A stretch of 53,944 bases of DNA from positions 1-53,944 of the forward strand of contig UQLW01000021.1 in NCBI GenBank assembly GCA_900542005.1, read 5' to 3'. Position numbers and translations under genes: made by a program. This document shows, piece after piece, positions 1 to 7,478 of this stretch. This stretch comes from an uncultured Eubacteriales bacterium. GTDB lineage: Bacteria; Bacillota; Clostridia; Christensenellales; UMGS416. Under the pieces are notes generated by a model. That model worked only from the letters and a program-made list of their open reading frames with translations, searched no databases and had not been told where the DNA came from. The first letter of the stretch is position 1. Every line of letters begins with the position of its first letter.

Positions 1-1
1 C

Positions 2-241
2 ACCAGCACCATCCCCGCCCCGGAGGGGAGCGACAGCACCAGCAGAGAGGGCAAGGCCATCCCCCTGCCCGTGATGGCGGGCGGCAACGCTTCACCCGCC
101 CCGGACGTACCGCCACCCGATATGGTAAAGACCGTTGGCGGTACGACCTTTGATATTTATTTCCATTTCAGCCAGACCAGCCGGGAAACCTTTACCGACA
201 AGGTACTGCGCCTTATTCAATCCGATGTTGTAACCTCATAA
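2..241 (+). CDS. TnpW-like transposon protein, C-terminal part (5' end outside window)
   Basis: An open frame enters from the left edge and stops at 239-241, giving about 79 residues. The last 40 residues contain KTVGGTTFDIYFHFSQTS followed by an arginine/lysine-rich DKVLRLIQSDV segment. That is the hallmark of the small TnpW family carried by Tn4451/Tn5397-like and related clostridial conjugative elements: (I/V)GxTTYxVxxxFSxTSKET..DKxxRLI. The proline/serine-rich N-terminal stretch seen here is typical low-complexity sequence for the family. TnpW proteins have no settled biochemical role; they usually lie at the end of the element near a large serine recombinase, which would be to the left of this window. 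The next gene looks truncated at its front, so this probably marks the element's right boundary. The family call rests on remembered consensus only. Confidence 0.7.
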   Translation, partial: TSTIPAPEGSDSTSREGKAIPLPVMAGGNASPAPDVPPPDMVKTVGGTTFDIYFHFSQTSRETFTDKVLRLIQSDVVTS

Positions 242-269
242 AAATAATTTACTTTTTTCTCTATCCTTA

Positions 270-1304
270 TTGACAAAACCCGAATGGTCCGGCCGGGATT
301 ATATGCTGATGCAGAAGCCCGCGAAAGCGCTGTACGATGCACAGCTAAACTACGATTTCCTGCCGATCGACGCGATCATGGAGCAGGCACAGGTGAGAAA
401 CGGCGCGCTCTGCATCGAAAAGATGACCTATCCCGTCCTGATCATCCCCTTCTCCGCATGGCTGCCTGCAAGCTTCCTCAGCCGCCTGGCCGCCTTGGAG
501 GCGGAGGGGCTCCGGCTGGTTTTCGTGGACGGGCGCCCCGAAGGATACACAGGCGGCGAGATCGTCTCGCTTATCGGGCTTCCCCGCCTTGTCCGCAGTC
601 TTGGCACAGCCTCCGTGACGCTTTCCAAGCCCTTCCCGCAGCTGCGCACCTACCATGTAAAACGCGGGGAAGCGGATGTGTTCATGCTGAACAACGAATC
701 GATGAGCGCACCTTTCGACGGGGAAATTTCCCTGCCTGTCGCTGGCGAAGGCGTTAAAGCCGACCTGCTGCTGGATGAGATCTCCCGCATTTCCGGCGGC
801 AGGATCCGCCTGCGCCTTGAATGCGGGCAATCGACGCTGCTGGTCTTTGGCGAGCCGGTGGAAAACCTCCGTGAAAAAGCGGCCTATACGGAGGAAAGCG
901 AATTGCAGCCGCTGTGGACCTTATCCCTGAAGCCTGCGCTGCCCGGCGGTGAATACTCCGCTCCGGTGCCGCTCGATCAGCTATACAACATCGCCGGCGC
1001 CAAGGGAGACGCCTCCTTCTCTGGCTGGATGAAGTACGAGGCTGACTTTGAAGCCAAAGGCGCACGCGCCATTGATCTGGGTATGGTCGGCGAATGCGTA
1101 CATGCATGGCTGAATGGCGTCGATCTGGGCGAACGCATCGACCGGCCCTATGTGTATGATATTGCCGGCGCGGTGCGTGAGGGGAAGAACCATCTGGTAC
1201 TCGAAATCAGCAATAACCTGGTTCACCAACACATGGATTCCTTTTCGCAATTTGTGCAGATTGCTCCCTCCGGTCTCATGGGGCCGGTCAGGCTGCTGAA
1301 GTAG
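270..1304 (+). CDS. Truncated glycoside hydrolase C-terminal region with jelly-roll sugar-binding domain
   Basis: The 344 residues begin at a TTG with no ribosome-binding site, and the same frame is open only back to base 234. There is no N-terminal catalytic barrel. Residues 30-140 resemble the flavodoxin-like or trimerisation-type domain of large beta-galactosidase/rhamnosidase-like enzymes (VLIIPFSAWLP, LVFVDG). Residues about 235-344 form a galactose-binding jelly roll of the kind that ends GH2- and GH106-like proteins (AWLNGVDLGE, LVLEISNNL). The probable history is that the mobile element to the left inserted into the gene and left this 3' part behind, so it is likely a pseudogene fragment. 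The alternative, a short stand-alone protein from the TTG, is less likely. The exact GH family cannot be fixed. Confidence 0.55.
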   Translation: MTKPEWSGRDYMLMQKPAKALYDAQLNYDFLPIDAIMEQAQVRNGALCIEKMTYPVLIIPFSAWLPASFLSRLAALEAEGLRLVFVDGRPEGYTGGEIVSLIGLPRLVRSLGTASVTLSKPFPQLRTYHVKRGEADVFMLNNESMSAPFDGEISLPVAGEGVKADLLLDEISRISGGRIRLRLECGQSTLLVFGEPVENLREKAAYTEESELQPLWTLSLKPALPGGEYSAPVPLDQLYNIAGAKGDASFSGWMKYEADFEAKGARAIDLGMVGECVHAWLNGVDLGERIDRPYVYDIAGAVREGKNHLVLEISNNLVHQHMDSFSQFVQIAPSGLMGPVRLLK

Positions 1305-1370
1305 AAAAGCCATAGGCTGTTATCGGTTCAGAGGGCTGCTTTGCCCTATGGGAAACCAGAGGATAGGATC

Positions 1371-1403
1371 AAGGGCCGTGTACCAAATTGGTACACGGCC
1401 CTT
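1371..1403. terminator. Perfect 14-bp hairpin between convergent genes
   Basis: Arms AAGGGCCGTGTACC (1371-1384) and GGTACACGGCCCTT (1390-1403) flank the loop AAATT. It lies after the truncated hydrolase and before the convergent AEC transporter gene, where a bidirectional terminator is expected. The T-run is short on both strands, so termination strength is uncertain. Confidence 0.55.
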
Positions 1404-1411
1404 GCCTTGGG

Positions 1412-1444
1412 ATGAAAAGGGCGGCGCATAAAGCGCCGCCCTTT
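1412..1444 (-). terminator. Rho-independent terminator of the Nudix/phosphatase/AEC operon
   Basis: A 12-bp stem, AAAGGGCGGCGC (1416-1427) pairing with 1433-1444, has the loop ATAAA. Read on the minus strand it follows the AEC stop codon by 15 bases and runs into TTTTC, a standard intrinsic terminator. Confidence 0.75.
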
Positions 1445-1459
1445 CGCCATTTCATGGTA

Positions 1460-2362
1460 TCACAAGCCCAGCAGCCACGTCCACAGCGGCACCACCGGCA
1501 GATACAGCAGGGTGCTCAGGGCGACGGCCAGGGAGGCAAAGCGCTCCCGGCCATGGTAGCGGGTGGCGAAGATGGCCGTATTGACGGCGGTGGGCGTACC
1601 GCCCACCAGGACCAGCACGGCCGACACATCCATGGGCAGCCGCAGCAGCCGGCAGAGGATCAGGGTAATCAGCGGGATGGCCAGCAGCCGCAGGCCCGTA
1701 AAGCCATAGAGCATCTTGTCGCCCAGCAGGTCCTTCAGCGAGCATTCCGAAAGGATCGCGCCCACCACGATCATGCTCATGGGGCCGTTGCAGGCCGAGA
1801 GCATGGAGATGGGCTTTTCCAGCACCCGGGGGAAGCGCAGCGAAAAGCAGAACATGACCACGCCGATCACCACGGAAATCAGGGTTACATTGGTCAGGAT
1901 CTTTTTCACGCTGGCCTTTTCGCCGGTCCAGATGTGTACGCCCAGCGTCCAGGTGAGGATATTGAAGGTAGCCACATAGACCGACGCATAGATGACGCCG
2001 ATTTCTCCCAGCAGCCCCTGCATGAGGGGCAGCCCCAGAAAGCCCGTATTGGCAAAGGTTACGGCGTAAATGAGCACCCGCTTGAGGTCCTCCGGCTGGC
2101 TGCGGAAGAGATACTTGCTCAAAAAGTACGAGCCGATCATCACCAGCGTGGAAACCGCCGCCACAATGCCCATATTCACCAGCACCTGGCTGGAATATTC
2201 AAACTGGAAGGCTTCCAGGATCATGGCCGGCGTGGTCACGAACAAAAGGATATTGGACAGGCTGCGGCGCACCGCCGCGTCGCAGTATTTCAGCTTTCCG
2301 CACAGCGCGCCGACCATCATTAAAATGAACAGGGCCGCCGCTTGGATCAGGGCGTTTTGCAT
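1460..2362 (-). CDS. AEC-family (auxin efflux carrier) membrane transporter
   Basis: The 300-residue protein is hydrophobic throughout, with about ten membrane spans in two five-helix halves, the usual size and layout of AEC transporters. Family features are visible: an N-terminal LFILMMVGALCGKL helix, the conserved asparagine in VTFANTGFLGLPLMQ (first bundle crossover) and VLVGGTPTAVNTAIFA (second). Characterised bacterial members export or import small organic anions such as malate; the substrate here cannot be told. It starts 11 bases after the histidine phosphatase, with a G-rich ribosome-binding site, and is the last gene of a three-gene operon that ends at the hairpin 1416-1444. Confidence 0.88.
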   Translation of the reverse strand: MQNALIQAAALFILMMVGALCGKLKYCDAAVRRSLSNILLFVTTPAMILEAFQFEYSSQVLVNMGIVAAVSTLVMIGSYFLSKYLFRSQPEDLKRVLIYAVTFANTGFLGLPLMQGLLGEIGVIYASVYVATFNILTWTLGVHIWTGEKASVKKILTNVTLISVVIGVVMFCFSLRFPRVLEKPISMLSACNGPMSMIVVGAILSECSLKDLLGDKMLYGFTGLRLLAIPLITLILCRLLRLPMDVSAVLVLVGGTPTAVNTAIFATRYHGRERFASLAVALSTLLYLPVVPLWTWLLGL

Positions 2363-2373
2363 CTTCTTCCCCC

Positions 2374-2973
2374 CTACAGGTTCAGCCCGGTCAGCCGCGC
2401 GTGGCCCGCGCCCAGCTCCACCGTAGCAAATTTCGCATTATAGGCCGCAAAGCCCAGGAGCGCCCCGCTGCTGCCGGTAATCAGGCCCGACAGGAGCATG
2501 GAAACGACGGTTGAATGGGTAACGACCAGGATACGCTGGGCGCCGGCATATTGCGCCCTCAGGCTGGCCAGCGCATCCATCGCCCGGTCATAGACCATCT
2601 GGTTGGTCTCCGCGCCCGGCAGCCGGAAATAGATGGGGTCGCGGTTTTCCAGCCAGGCGTCCATCAGCTCCGGCCATTTCTCATGGGCCTGCTTAAAGGT
2701 ATACCCCTCCAGGATCCCCATGTTCACCTCGGCAAAGCCGGGATAAATCACCGGCTCGCACCCCGGGACAGCCAGCCGCGCCGTCTGCTGGGCCCGGATC
2801 AGGTGGCTGGAGGCCACCACATCCGGCTGCCAGCCCCAGCTGCGCAGGCGCTCCCCGGCCGCCTCGGCCTGCCGCTCCCCTTCCTCGGTCAGGGGGATAT
2901 CCAGCTGCCCGGTAAAGGCGCCCCGCAGGTTGGTCTCCGTCTGCCCATGGCGCATGATATAGAGCTGCTGCAT
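2374..2973 (-). CDS. Histidine phosphatase family protein (phosphoglycerate mutase-like)
   Basis: The 199-residue protein carries the phosphatase signature at its N terminus: MRHGQTETN, whose histidine forms the phospho-enzyme. Further on are SSHLIRAQQTA (second arginine pocket), the acid/base region FAEVNMGILEG, and VTHSTVV, the second catalytic histidine. Small enzymes of this branch remove phosphate from sugar phosphates or from cobalamin precursors (CobC/GpmB type); the substrate is not readable. I chose the ATG at 2971-2973: it has AGGAGG upstream, and its A is the last base of the Nudix stop (TGATG), so the two are translationally coupled. Longer upstream frames only overlap the Nudix gene. 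Confidence 0.88.
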   Translation of the reverse strand: MQQLYIMRHGQTETNLRGAFTGQLDIPLTEEGERQAEAAGERLRSWGWQPDVVASSHLIRAQQTARLAVPGCEPVIYPGFAEVNMGILEGYTFKQAHEKWPELMDAWLENRDPIYFRLPGAETNQMVYDRAMDALASLRAQYAGAQRILVVTHSTVVSMLLSGLITGSSGALLGFAAYNAKFATVELGAGHARLTGLNL

Positions 2974-3419
2974 CAGGCTTCCTCCTCCTGGGGCCGGTAT
3001 CCGCCCCAGAGCACAGCAGCCTTGGTCATAAACTGCTGCGGCCTTTTCTGAATTGCCGCAATAAGCGGCCGGTCCGCGGCCAGGAAGCCGTCCGGCCTCA
3101 GCTGATCCGGCGTTACCCATTGCACATCCACCGGGCCATCCAGGCAGCGGGGCACCTGCCCGCCGGGCAGCCCGCACAAATACAGCAGCATGGTCACAGT
3201 CCGCTGCGGATAGGCGTGATGGATCACGTCAAAAACAGGGCCCACCTCCACCTGAAGCCCCAGCTCCTCCTGAAGCTCCCGGCGTACCGTGTCCCTGGGG
3301 TCCTCGCCTGTCTCGATCTTGCCGCCGGGGAACTCCCACAGCAGCGTCTCCCGCTGGGCGATCAGAATCCGGTCGCCCCGCAGAATCAGCGCCGCCGCCA
3401 CATAGGTGGTCAGATTCAT
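2973..3419 (-). CDS. Nudix hydrolase, MutT-like 8-oxo-dGTP diphosphatase
   Basis: The 148-residue protein has a perfect Nudix box around residues 32-54: GGKIETGE, then RRELQEELGL, fitting G-x5-E-x7-REUxEExGU. Size and the AQRETLLWEFPGGK context are those of the MutT/CTP-pyrophosphohydrolase group, which cleaves oxidised or non-canonical nucleoside triphosphates to monophosphate and pyrophosphate. It is the first gene of the operon with the histidine phosphatase and the AEC transporter. A pyrophosphohydrolase followed by a phosphatase suggests successive dephosphorylation of a nucleotide, but that link is inference. The ATG at 3417-3419 has a GGGAGG site close upstream. Confidence 0.9.
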   Translation of the reverse strand: MNLTTYVAAALILRGDRILIAQRETLLWEFPGGKIETGEDPRDTVRRELQEELGLQVEVGPVFDVIHHAYPQRTVTMLLYLCGLPGGQVPRCLDGPVDVQWVTPDQLRPDGFLAADRPLIAAIQKRPQQFMTKAAVLWGGYRPQEEEA

Positions 3420-3450
3420 GCCTCTCCTCCCTTTCTACCCTAACCTGTCC

Positions 3451-3479
3451 ATTATACAAAACCCCGCTGGGGGATGCAA
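3451..3479 (-). promoter_or_regulatory. Sigma-A promoter of the Nudix operon
   Basis: On the minus strand TTGCAT (3474-3479) is followed after 17 bases by a perfect TATAAT (3451-3456). Transcription would start about 25 bases before the Nudix ATG. The -35 matches only TTG of the consensus. Confidence 0.65.
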
Positions 3480-3504
3480 CGGCCCAGGCCGGAATTTACC
3501 GGGG

Positions 3505-3530
3505 AAAAAGCGGCCGGCAGCTTAGCCGCT
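3505..3530 (-). terminator. Terminator overlapping the stop codon of the Eis-like gene
   Basis: On the minus strand AGCGGC (rc of 3525-3530) pairs with GCCGCT (rc of 3509-3514) and is followed by TTTTT. The left arm overlaps the stop codon of the acetyltransferase. The stem is short but very GC-rich. Confidence 0.5.
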
Positions 3531-4743
3531 AAATATAGTCTGAAAAGTATGCCTTCTCCTTGGGAATGACACGCTCCAGCAGGTCCATGGCATGATCGCT
3601 GCCCTCCAGCCGTTCAATCTTGCGCAGATAGGAGGGGCGCTTATAGCCCATCAGCATGGCGGTCAGCGTGCCGATATCCAGGGTAACGGCGTCCCCGCCC
3701 GCCCTTCGCTCTACCTTCAGCGCGCCGTCCCTGCAAAAGGTTACCGTGAAGGGGCCGTTGTTCCATTCCAGCACCGGGTCCTGCACGATGAAGGTCAACG
3801 CATCATCATGGTCGTGGTCGGAAAACTGGTACTGGGCCAGGAACGCCTCAAAGTCGACGATGCGCGCCATGATATAGGGCCGTATCGTCTCCTTGATCTC
3901 GCTATCCTCCAGCATGAAGGCGATGGTATGGTTATAGTAATTATTCCCGACCACCTCGTTGATCATCGATTCATGGGCGGAGACATAATGCCACAGCCCC
4001 TTATGGGCCTCCTGGTTCAGGTAGACCATCTCCTTGATCTGAAAGACCTCGTTCTTGATCAGGTAGACCAGGTAACCCATGGCTTCCTCCTGGGCGCTGT
4101 AATAGACGGCGACCATCTCGTCCTCCTCGTCCCAGCGCCAGTATTCCTCCCAGGCCAGCTCGTCCCGCAGCAGGCAGCCGTGGGTCTTCCGGGCGAACCG
4201 GTTGTGCAGGGCCAGAAGGTCGGGATCGTCCAGCTTTACCCGCCGGACGCGTCCGGGCGCCTGCTCCAGCCGGGGCAGCTGCGTGTCCCGCAGGCGGAAG
4301 GTCATCTTGTCCGATACAATCTCCCACCCCTTGTGCCGGTACAGGGGGATCGAATAGGGATACAGCAGCGAAATGCTCTGCCCCCGTTTGCGCATGTCCA
4401 TCAGGCAGCGCCGGATCAGCGCCGACATCAAACCCATCCCTGAATATTCCGGATAGGTGGCGACGCCGGTCACATAGCCCACCGAATACACGCGCCCCTG
4501 GATATTCACCTGCATCGGGTAAACGGAAATCTCCGACGCCAAATGGTCGCCCTCAAACCATCCCAGCACCTCAGCCGCCTTGAGGACCGGCGATTTGGAA
4601 TTTTTGATCTCGTCCTCATCCCAGCCAACCTTATGCAGCTCCTCGTCGGTCACCTGAAAGGCATAGCGAAGCAGATCGTTATACTGTTCAAGGTCCGCCT
4701 CGGTCAGCTCCCGCATTACCATGTGGCTTTTGATATCTTTCAT
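3529..4743 (-). CDS. Eis-like tandem GNAT N-acetyltransferase with SCP2-like C-terminal domain
   Basis: The 404-residue protein follows the Eis layout. An N-terminal GNAT domain (residues about 5-150) has the acetyl-CoA loop region VATYPEYSGMGLMSALIRR. A second degenerate GNAT-like domain follows, and then a sterol-carrier-like C-terminal domain (about 300-404). It ends in FSDYI, matching the family's conserved tail whose terminal carboxylate takes part in catalysis. Eis enzymes acetylate amines of aminoglycosides, polyamines or lysines; the substrate here is unknown. The start at 4741-4743 (MKDIKSHM) has AAGGAAGG 6 bases upstream and fits the family N terminus better than longer frames. A TATACT lies about 25 bases further up with no good -35. 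It is monocistronic. Confidence 0.85.
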   Translation of the reverse strand: MKDIKSHMVMRELTEADLEQYNDLLRYAFQVTDEELHKVGWDEDEIKNSKSPVLKAAEVLGWFEGDHLASEISVYPMQVNIQGRVYSVGYVTGVATYPEYSGMGLMSALIRRCLMDMRKRGQSISLLYPYSIPLYRHKGWEIVSDKMTFRLRDTQLPRLEQAPGRVRRVKLDDPDLLALHNRFARKTHGCLLRDELAWEEYWRWDEEDEMVAVYYSAQEEAMGYLVYLIKNEVFQIKEMVYLNQEAHKGLWHYVSAHESMINEVVGNNYYNHTIAFMLEDSEIKETIRPYIMARIVDFEAFLAQYQFSDHDHDDALTFIVQDPVLEWNNGPFTVTFCRDGALKVERRAGGDAVTLDIGTLTAMLMGYKRPSYLRKIERLEGSDHAMDLLERVIPKEKAYFSDYI

Positions 4744-4849
4744 AACGCACCTTCCTTGTTGCCGATAAGGGTAGTATACCATAAAGCCCCGCCCTTTTTC
4801 ACCCCGCCGGCCGCGCTGGCCAGCCCTGTAGAAATTTTGCATTCAGCCC

Positions 4850-4878
4850 TTGACAAGGTGCGGGGAGCGTTGTATTAT
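4850..4878 (+). promoter_or_regulatory. Promoter of the GntR/ABC operon
   Basis: A perfect -35 TTGACA (4850-4855), 17 bases, then TATTAT (4873-4878). The start point would fall near 4885, inside the inverted repeat listed next. Confidence 0.8.
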
Positions 4879-4906
4879 TGTATTAACCACTTAGTACAGT
4901 AATACA
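4871..4906. promoter_or_regulatory. Candidate GntR (YtrA-type) operator
   Basis: TGTATTA occurs at 4871-4877 (over the -10) and again at 4879-4885. Its exact reverse complement TAATACA is at 4900-4906. The second copy and TAATACA form a dyad with a 14-base spacer at the transcription start, directly before the gntR gene. YtrA-family repressors usually control their own operon through such dyads. Confidence 0.55.
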
Positions 4907-4924
4907 GTTACAGGAGGCGAGGAT

Positions 4925-5287
4925 ATGGCATGGGAACTGCGGCAGGACCGCCCCATCTACCTACAGCTGATTGAAACCATCGAGCAGCGAATCATCACGG
5001 GGCAATATCCGGCGGGCAGCCGGCTGCCCGGCGTGCGGGAGCTGGCGGCAGAGGCCGGCGTGAATCCCAACACCATGCAGAAGGCCCTCAGCGAGCTGGA
5101 GCGCCGCGAGCTCTGCTTCGCCCAGCGCACCAACGGACGGATCATCACAGAGGACGAGGAAATGATCAAGCAATTACAGCATCAGATCGCATTGGAGCAA
5201 ATTGACGAATTTCTGCGGAAGATGAAGGACATCGGGCTGACCCGGGAAGAGGTCGTCGCCCTGATGAATACGAAGGAGGAAGCGTAA
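4925..5287 (+). CDS. GntR-family transcriptional regulator, YtrA subfamily
   Basis: The 120-residue protein is a winged helix-turn-helix domain (residues 1-75; QLIETIEQRIITGQYPAG, then SRLPGVRELA, then VNPNTMQKALSELER) with only a short helical tail. That is the compact YtrA type lacking the large ligand-binding domain of other GntR proteins. YtrA regulators normally repress an adjacent ABC transporter operon and respond to cell-wall-active agents or other small molecules. Here the stop is one base before the ABC ATPase start, and the promoter carries a dyad over the start point. The ATG at 4925 follows AGGAGG by 7 bases. Confidence 0.92.
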   Translation: MAWELRQDRPIYLQLIETIEQRIITGQYPAGSRLPGVRELAAEAGVNPNTMQKALSELERRELCFAQRTNGRIITEDEEMIKQLQHQIALEQIDEFLRKMKDIGLTREEVVALMNTKEEA

Positions 5288-5288
5288 G

Positions 5289-5987
5289 ATGGAAGCACTG
5301 TTATCCTGCCGGGATCTGGTCAAGCGCTATGGCGCCAAGACCGCCCTCCACGGCTTAACGCTGACCGTCGAGCCCGGCCGCATTGTCGGCCTTTTAGGGC
5401 CCAACGGCAGCGGCAAGACGACCCTGATCAAGCTGGCCAGCGGCCTTTTGACGCCCACCAGCGGGGAGATCGTCATCGCCGGCCATGCGCCGGGCGTGGA
5501 AACCAAGGCCCTGGTTTCCTACCTGCCAGAGCGCAGCTATCTCAGCGACTGGATGCGCGTGGAGGATGCGCTGCGGTTCTTCTGCGATTTCTATGCAGAC
5601 TTTGACCGCCGCCGCGCTGAGGATATGCTGCAGCGGCTGAACATCGCCCTGGACGCGCCCATTAAGAGCCTGTCCAAGGGCACCAAGGAGAAGGTGCAGC
5701 TGATCCTGGTCATGAGCCGCAACGCCAGGCTCTACCTGCTGGATGAGCCCATCGGCGGCGTCGACCCCGCGGCCCGGGATTATATCCTGCATACCATCAT
5801 CAGCAACTATTCGCCCGAATCCAGCGTGATCATCTCCACCCACCTGATCAGCGACATCGAACAGGTGCTGGACGAGGTCATCTTTATCAATCAGGGGCAG
5901 CTGGCCATGACCGCCTCGGTGGATGAGATCCGCCAGGAGCGGGGCATGAGCGTAGACGCGCTGTTCCGGGAGGTATTCAAATGCTAG
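5289..5987 (+). CDS. ABC transporter ATP-binding protein
   Basis: The 232-residue protein has all nucleotide-binding motifs: Walker A GPNGSGKTT (about residues 38-46), a degenerate signature LSKGTKEK, Walker B LYLLDEP, D-loop GGVDPAA, and the switch histidine in ISTHLIS. The KGTKEK signature in place of LSGGQ is common in YtrB/BcrA-like ATPases that accompany YtrA regulators. It energises the membrane protein encoded next, whose start overlaps its stop by 7 bases. The likely role is export or defence at the membrane; the substrate is unknown. Confidence 0.93.
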   Translation: MEALLSCRDLVKRYGAKTALHGLTLTVEPGRIVGLLGPNGSGKTTLIKLASGLLTPTSGEIVIAGHAPGVETKALVSYLPERSYLSDWMRVEDALRFFCDFYADFDRRRAEDMLQRLNIALDAPIKSLSKGTKEKVQLILVMSRNARLYLLDEPIGGVDPAARDYILHTIISNYSPESSVIISTHLISDIEQVLDEVIFINQGQLAMTASVDEIRQERGMSVDALFREVFKC

Positions 5988-6787
5988 GCAAGCTGACAAA
6001 ATATGAATTCAAGGCGACCTGCCGGTTCTTTTTGCCGCTGTACGGCGCCCTGCTGCTGCTGGCGGCCATGGCCCGCCTTTCCCAGTGGATCATCACCTAC
6101 AATGAGATCGGCCTGCTGCAGTATTTCAGCAATATCTTTACCTTGGTCTATGTGCTGGTGGCCATCGCCATCTTCGCGCTGACGCTGATCGTCATGATCC
6201 AGCGGTTCTATAAGAACCTGCTGGGCGACGAGGGGTATCTGATGTTCACCCTGCCGGTCAAAAGCTGGCAGCTGATCACCTCCAAGCTGCTGACCTCCCT
6301 GGTCTGGATGGCCGGCTCGGTGCTGGTGCTGTTCGCCTCCTTCTTCATCCTGATCGATGTGGAAATGCCCACCTTCCGGGAATTCTGGCAATCCTTCATC
6401 CAGGCCAACCAGGCGATGCTGCAGGAGATTCACACGCCGCTGTGGCTGCTGTTGCTGGAGCTCATAGCCGTCATGGCGGCCGGTTCCGCCGCCAGCGTGC
6501 TGATGATCTATGTATCCATCGCCCTGGGCCATACCTTTACCCAGCGCCACCGGCTTCTGGCCAGCGTCGCCGCCTATGTCATCGTCTCCATCGTCCTTCA
6601 GACGGCGGGCACCATCCTCTTTACCTTTTCCCTGAACGTCCCCTTTATGAACTGGCTGCTCTCCCTTACGCCTGGATCAGCCCTGCAGCTGGGCCTCGGA
6701 ACCGTCTTCGCCATCAGCGCCGTTACCGGCGCCGCCTTCTTTGCCATCACCCAGCTCCTGCTGAAGCGTCATCTTAACCTGGAGTAA
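5981..6787 (+). CDS. ABC transporter permease, six-span (ABC-2-like)
   Basis: The 268 residues have six hydrophobic helices at about 15-33, 45-72, 95-120, 155-182, 190-215 and 237-260. A short extracellular segment lies between helices 3 and 4. The N-terminal KLTKYEFKATCRFFLPLY is typical of ABC-2 permeases paired with YtrB/BcrA-type ATPases. It would form a dimeric membrane channel with the preceding ATPase. It overlaps that gene by 7 bases (translational coupling) and is followed by a strong terminator, closing the three-gene GntR-ATPase-permease operon. Confidence 0.87.
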   Translation: MLGKLTKYEFKATCRFFLPLYGALLLLAAMARLSQWIITYNEIGLLQYFSNIFTLVYVLVAIAIFALTLIVMIQRFYKNLLGDEGYLMFTLPVKSWQLITSKLLTSLVWMAGSVLVLFASFFILIDVEMPTFREFWQSFIQANQAMLQEIHTPLWLLLLELIAVMAAGSAASVLMIYVSIALGHTFTQRHRLLASVAAYVIVSIVLQTAGTILFTFSLNVPFMNWLLSLTPGSALQLGLGTVFAISAVTGAAFFAITQLLLKRHLNLE

Positions 6788-6801
6788 GCCCAATATAGCC
6801 A

Positions 6802-6835
6802 AAGCAGCGCCGCTTAGATGCGGCGCTGCTTTTTT
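6802..6835 (+). terminator. Rho-independent terminator of the GntR/ABC operon
   Basis: A perfect 12-bp stem AAGCAGCGCCGC (6802-6813) / 6820-6831, loop TTAGAT, then TTTTTA. It may also stop transcription from the convergent cyclophilin-like gene. Confidence 0.85.
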
Positions 6836-6871
6836 ATGCGGCTTCGTTTTCCCCTCGCCTGCCCTCTGCTG

Positions 6872-7417
6872 TCATGGTCCTGTCTCCTGGGGCAGGGCAA
6901 AGGTGACCGTCACATCGCCGCTGCCCAGGGCCTGCTGCCATCCATCCAGGCTGTCCATGCGGCCCAGCCTGGTATAGCTCCATGCATTCGTCCCATAAAA
7001 TACGACGATTTGATCCCCATTGTACAGCATAATATCCCCTGCCTGGGCGGTGATCGGGCTGTCGCTGGCCGGCAGGCTTTGCCCCAGGCCGCCGACCTTC
7101 TCAAAGCCGGCATAATCCCGCATCGCCAGGGTTAGGGGGCCTTGCCCCAGCAGCCTGGCAAAGGCGCGGGCCGCCTCGTTGTCCGCCAGGGTCGCTGTAA
7201 AGCGCTGTTCGCCCAGCCATATATCCATATGCATCCCTTCTTCCTCCGGCCTATGGGTGCGGTCGTTTTCCGCCTGCTCTGCCGGCGCCCCAGAGGCCAC
7301 CGGCCATGGGGTCCGGCGCTCCCCTGCCGTCTCCTCCTGCAAGGGCTGCCCTCCGGCGCAGGCGGCCAGCAGAACCGCCGTTATCAGGATCAGGGCCATT
7401 CTGGCGCACTGTTTCAT
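6872..7417 (-). CDS. Cyclophilin-like-fold lipoprotein
   Basis: The 181-residue protein starts with a lipoprotein signal peptide ending in VLLAACAGG; the cysteine at about residue 20 would be lipidated. A variable charged linker (20-60) follows. Residues 62-181 match the cyclophilin-like beta-barrel family found alone in Bacillota: MDIWLGEQRFTATL, a phenylalanine/tyrosine core, GDIMLYNGDQIVVFYG, and WSYTRLGRMD. These proteins lack the isomerase active site of true cyclophilins and have no defined function. It is the last gene of a minus-strand unit with the DUF3737 protein and a small protein, 61 bases after the former. Confidence 0.8.
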   Translation of the reverse strand: MKQCARMALILITAVLLAACAGGQPLQEETAGERRTPWPVASGAPAEQAENDRTHRPEEEGMHMDIWLGEQRFTATLADNEAARAFARLLGQGPLTLAMRDYAGFEKVGGLGQSLPASDSPITAQAGDIMLYNGDQIVVFYGTNAWSYTRLGRMDSLDGWQQALGSGDVTVTFALPQETGP

Positions 7418-7478
7418 GCCGGCTCACCCCCATGATTCGTCCCAGGGCACAGCGGGCCTGCCCGCCATGCCCCGGGTT

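Noticed and set aside
1388..2323. A 311-codon plus-strand frame opposite the AEC transporter
   Set aside because: Histidine/glutamine-rich translation without domains; the minus strand has a full membrane transporter with conserved motifs.
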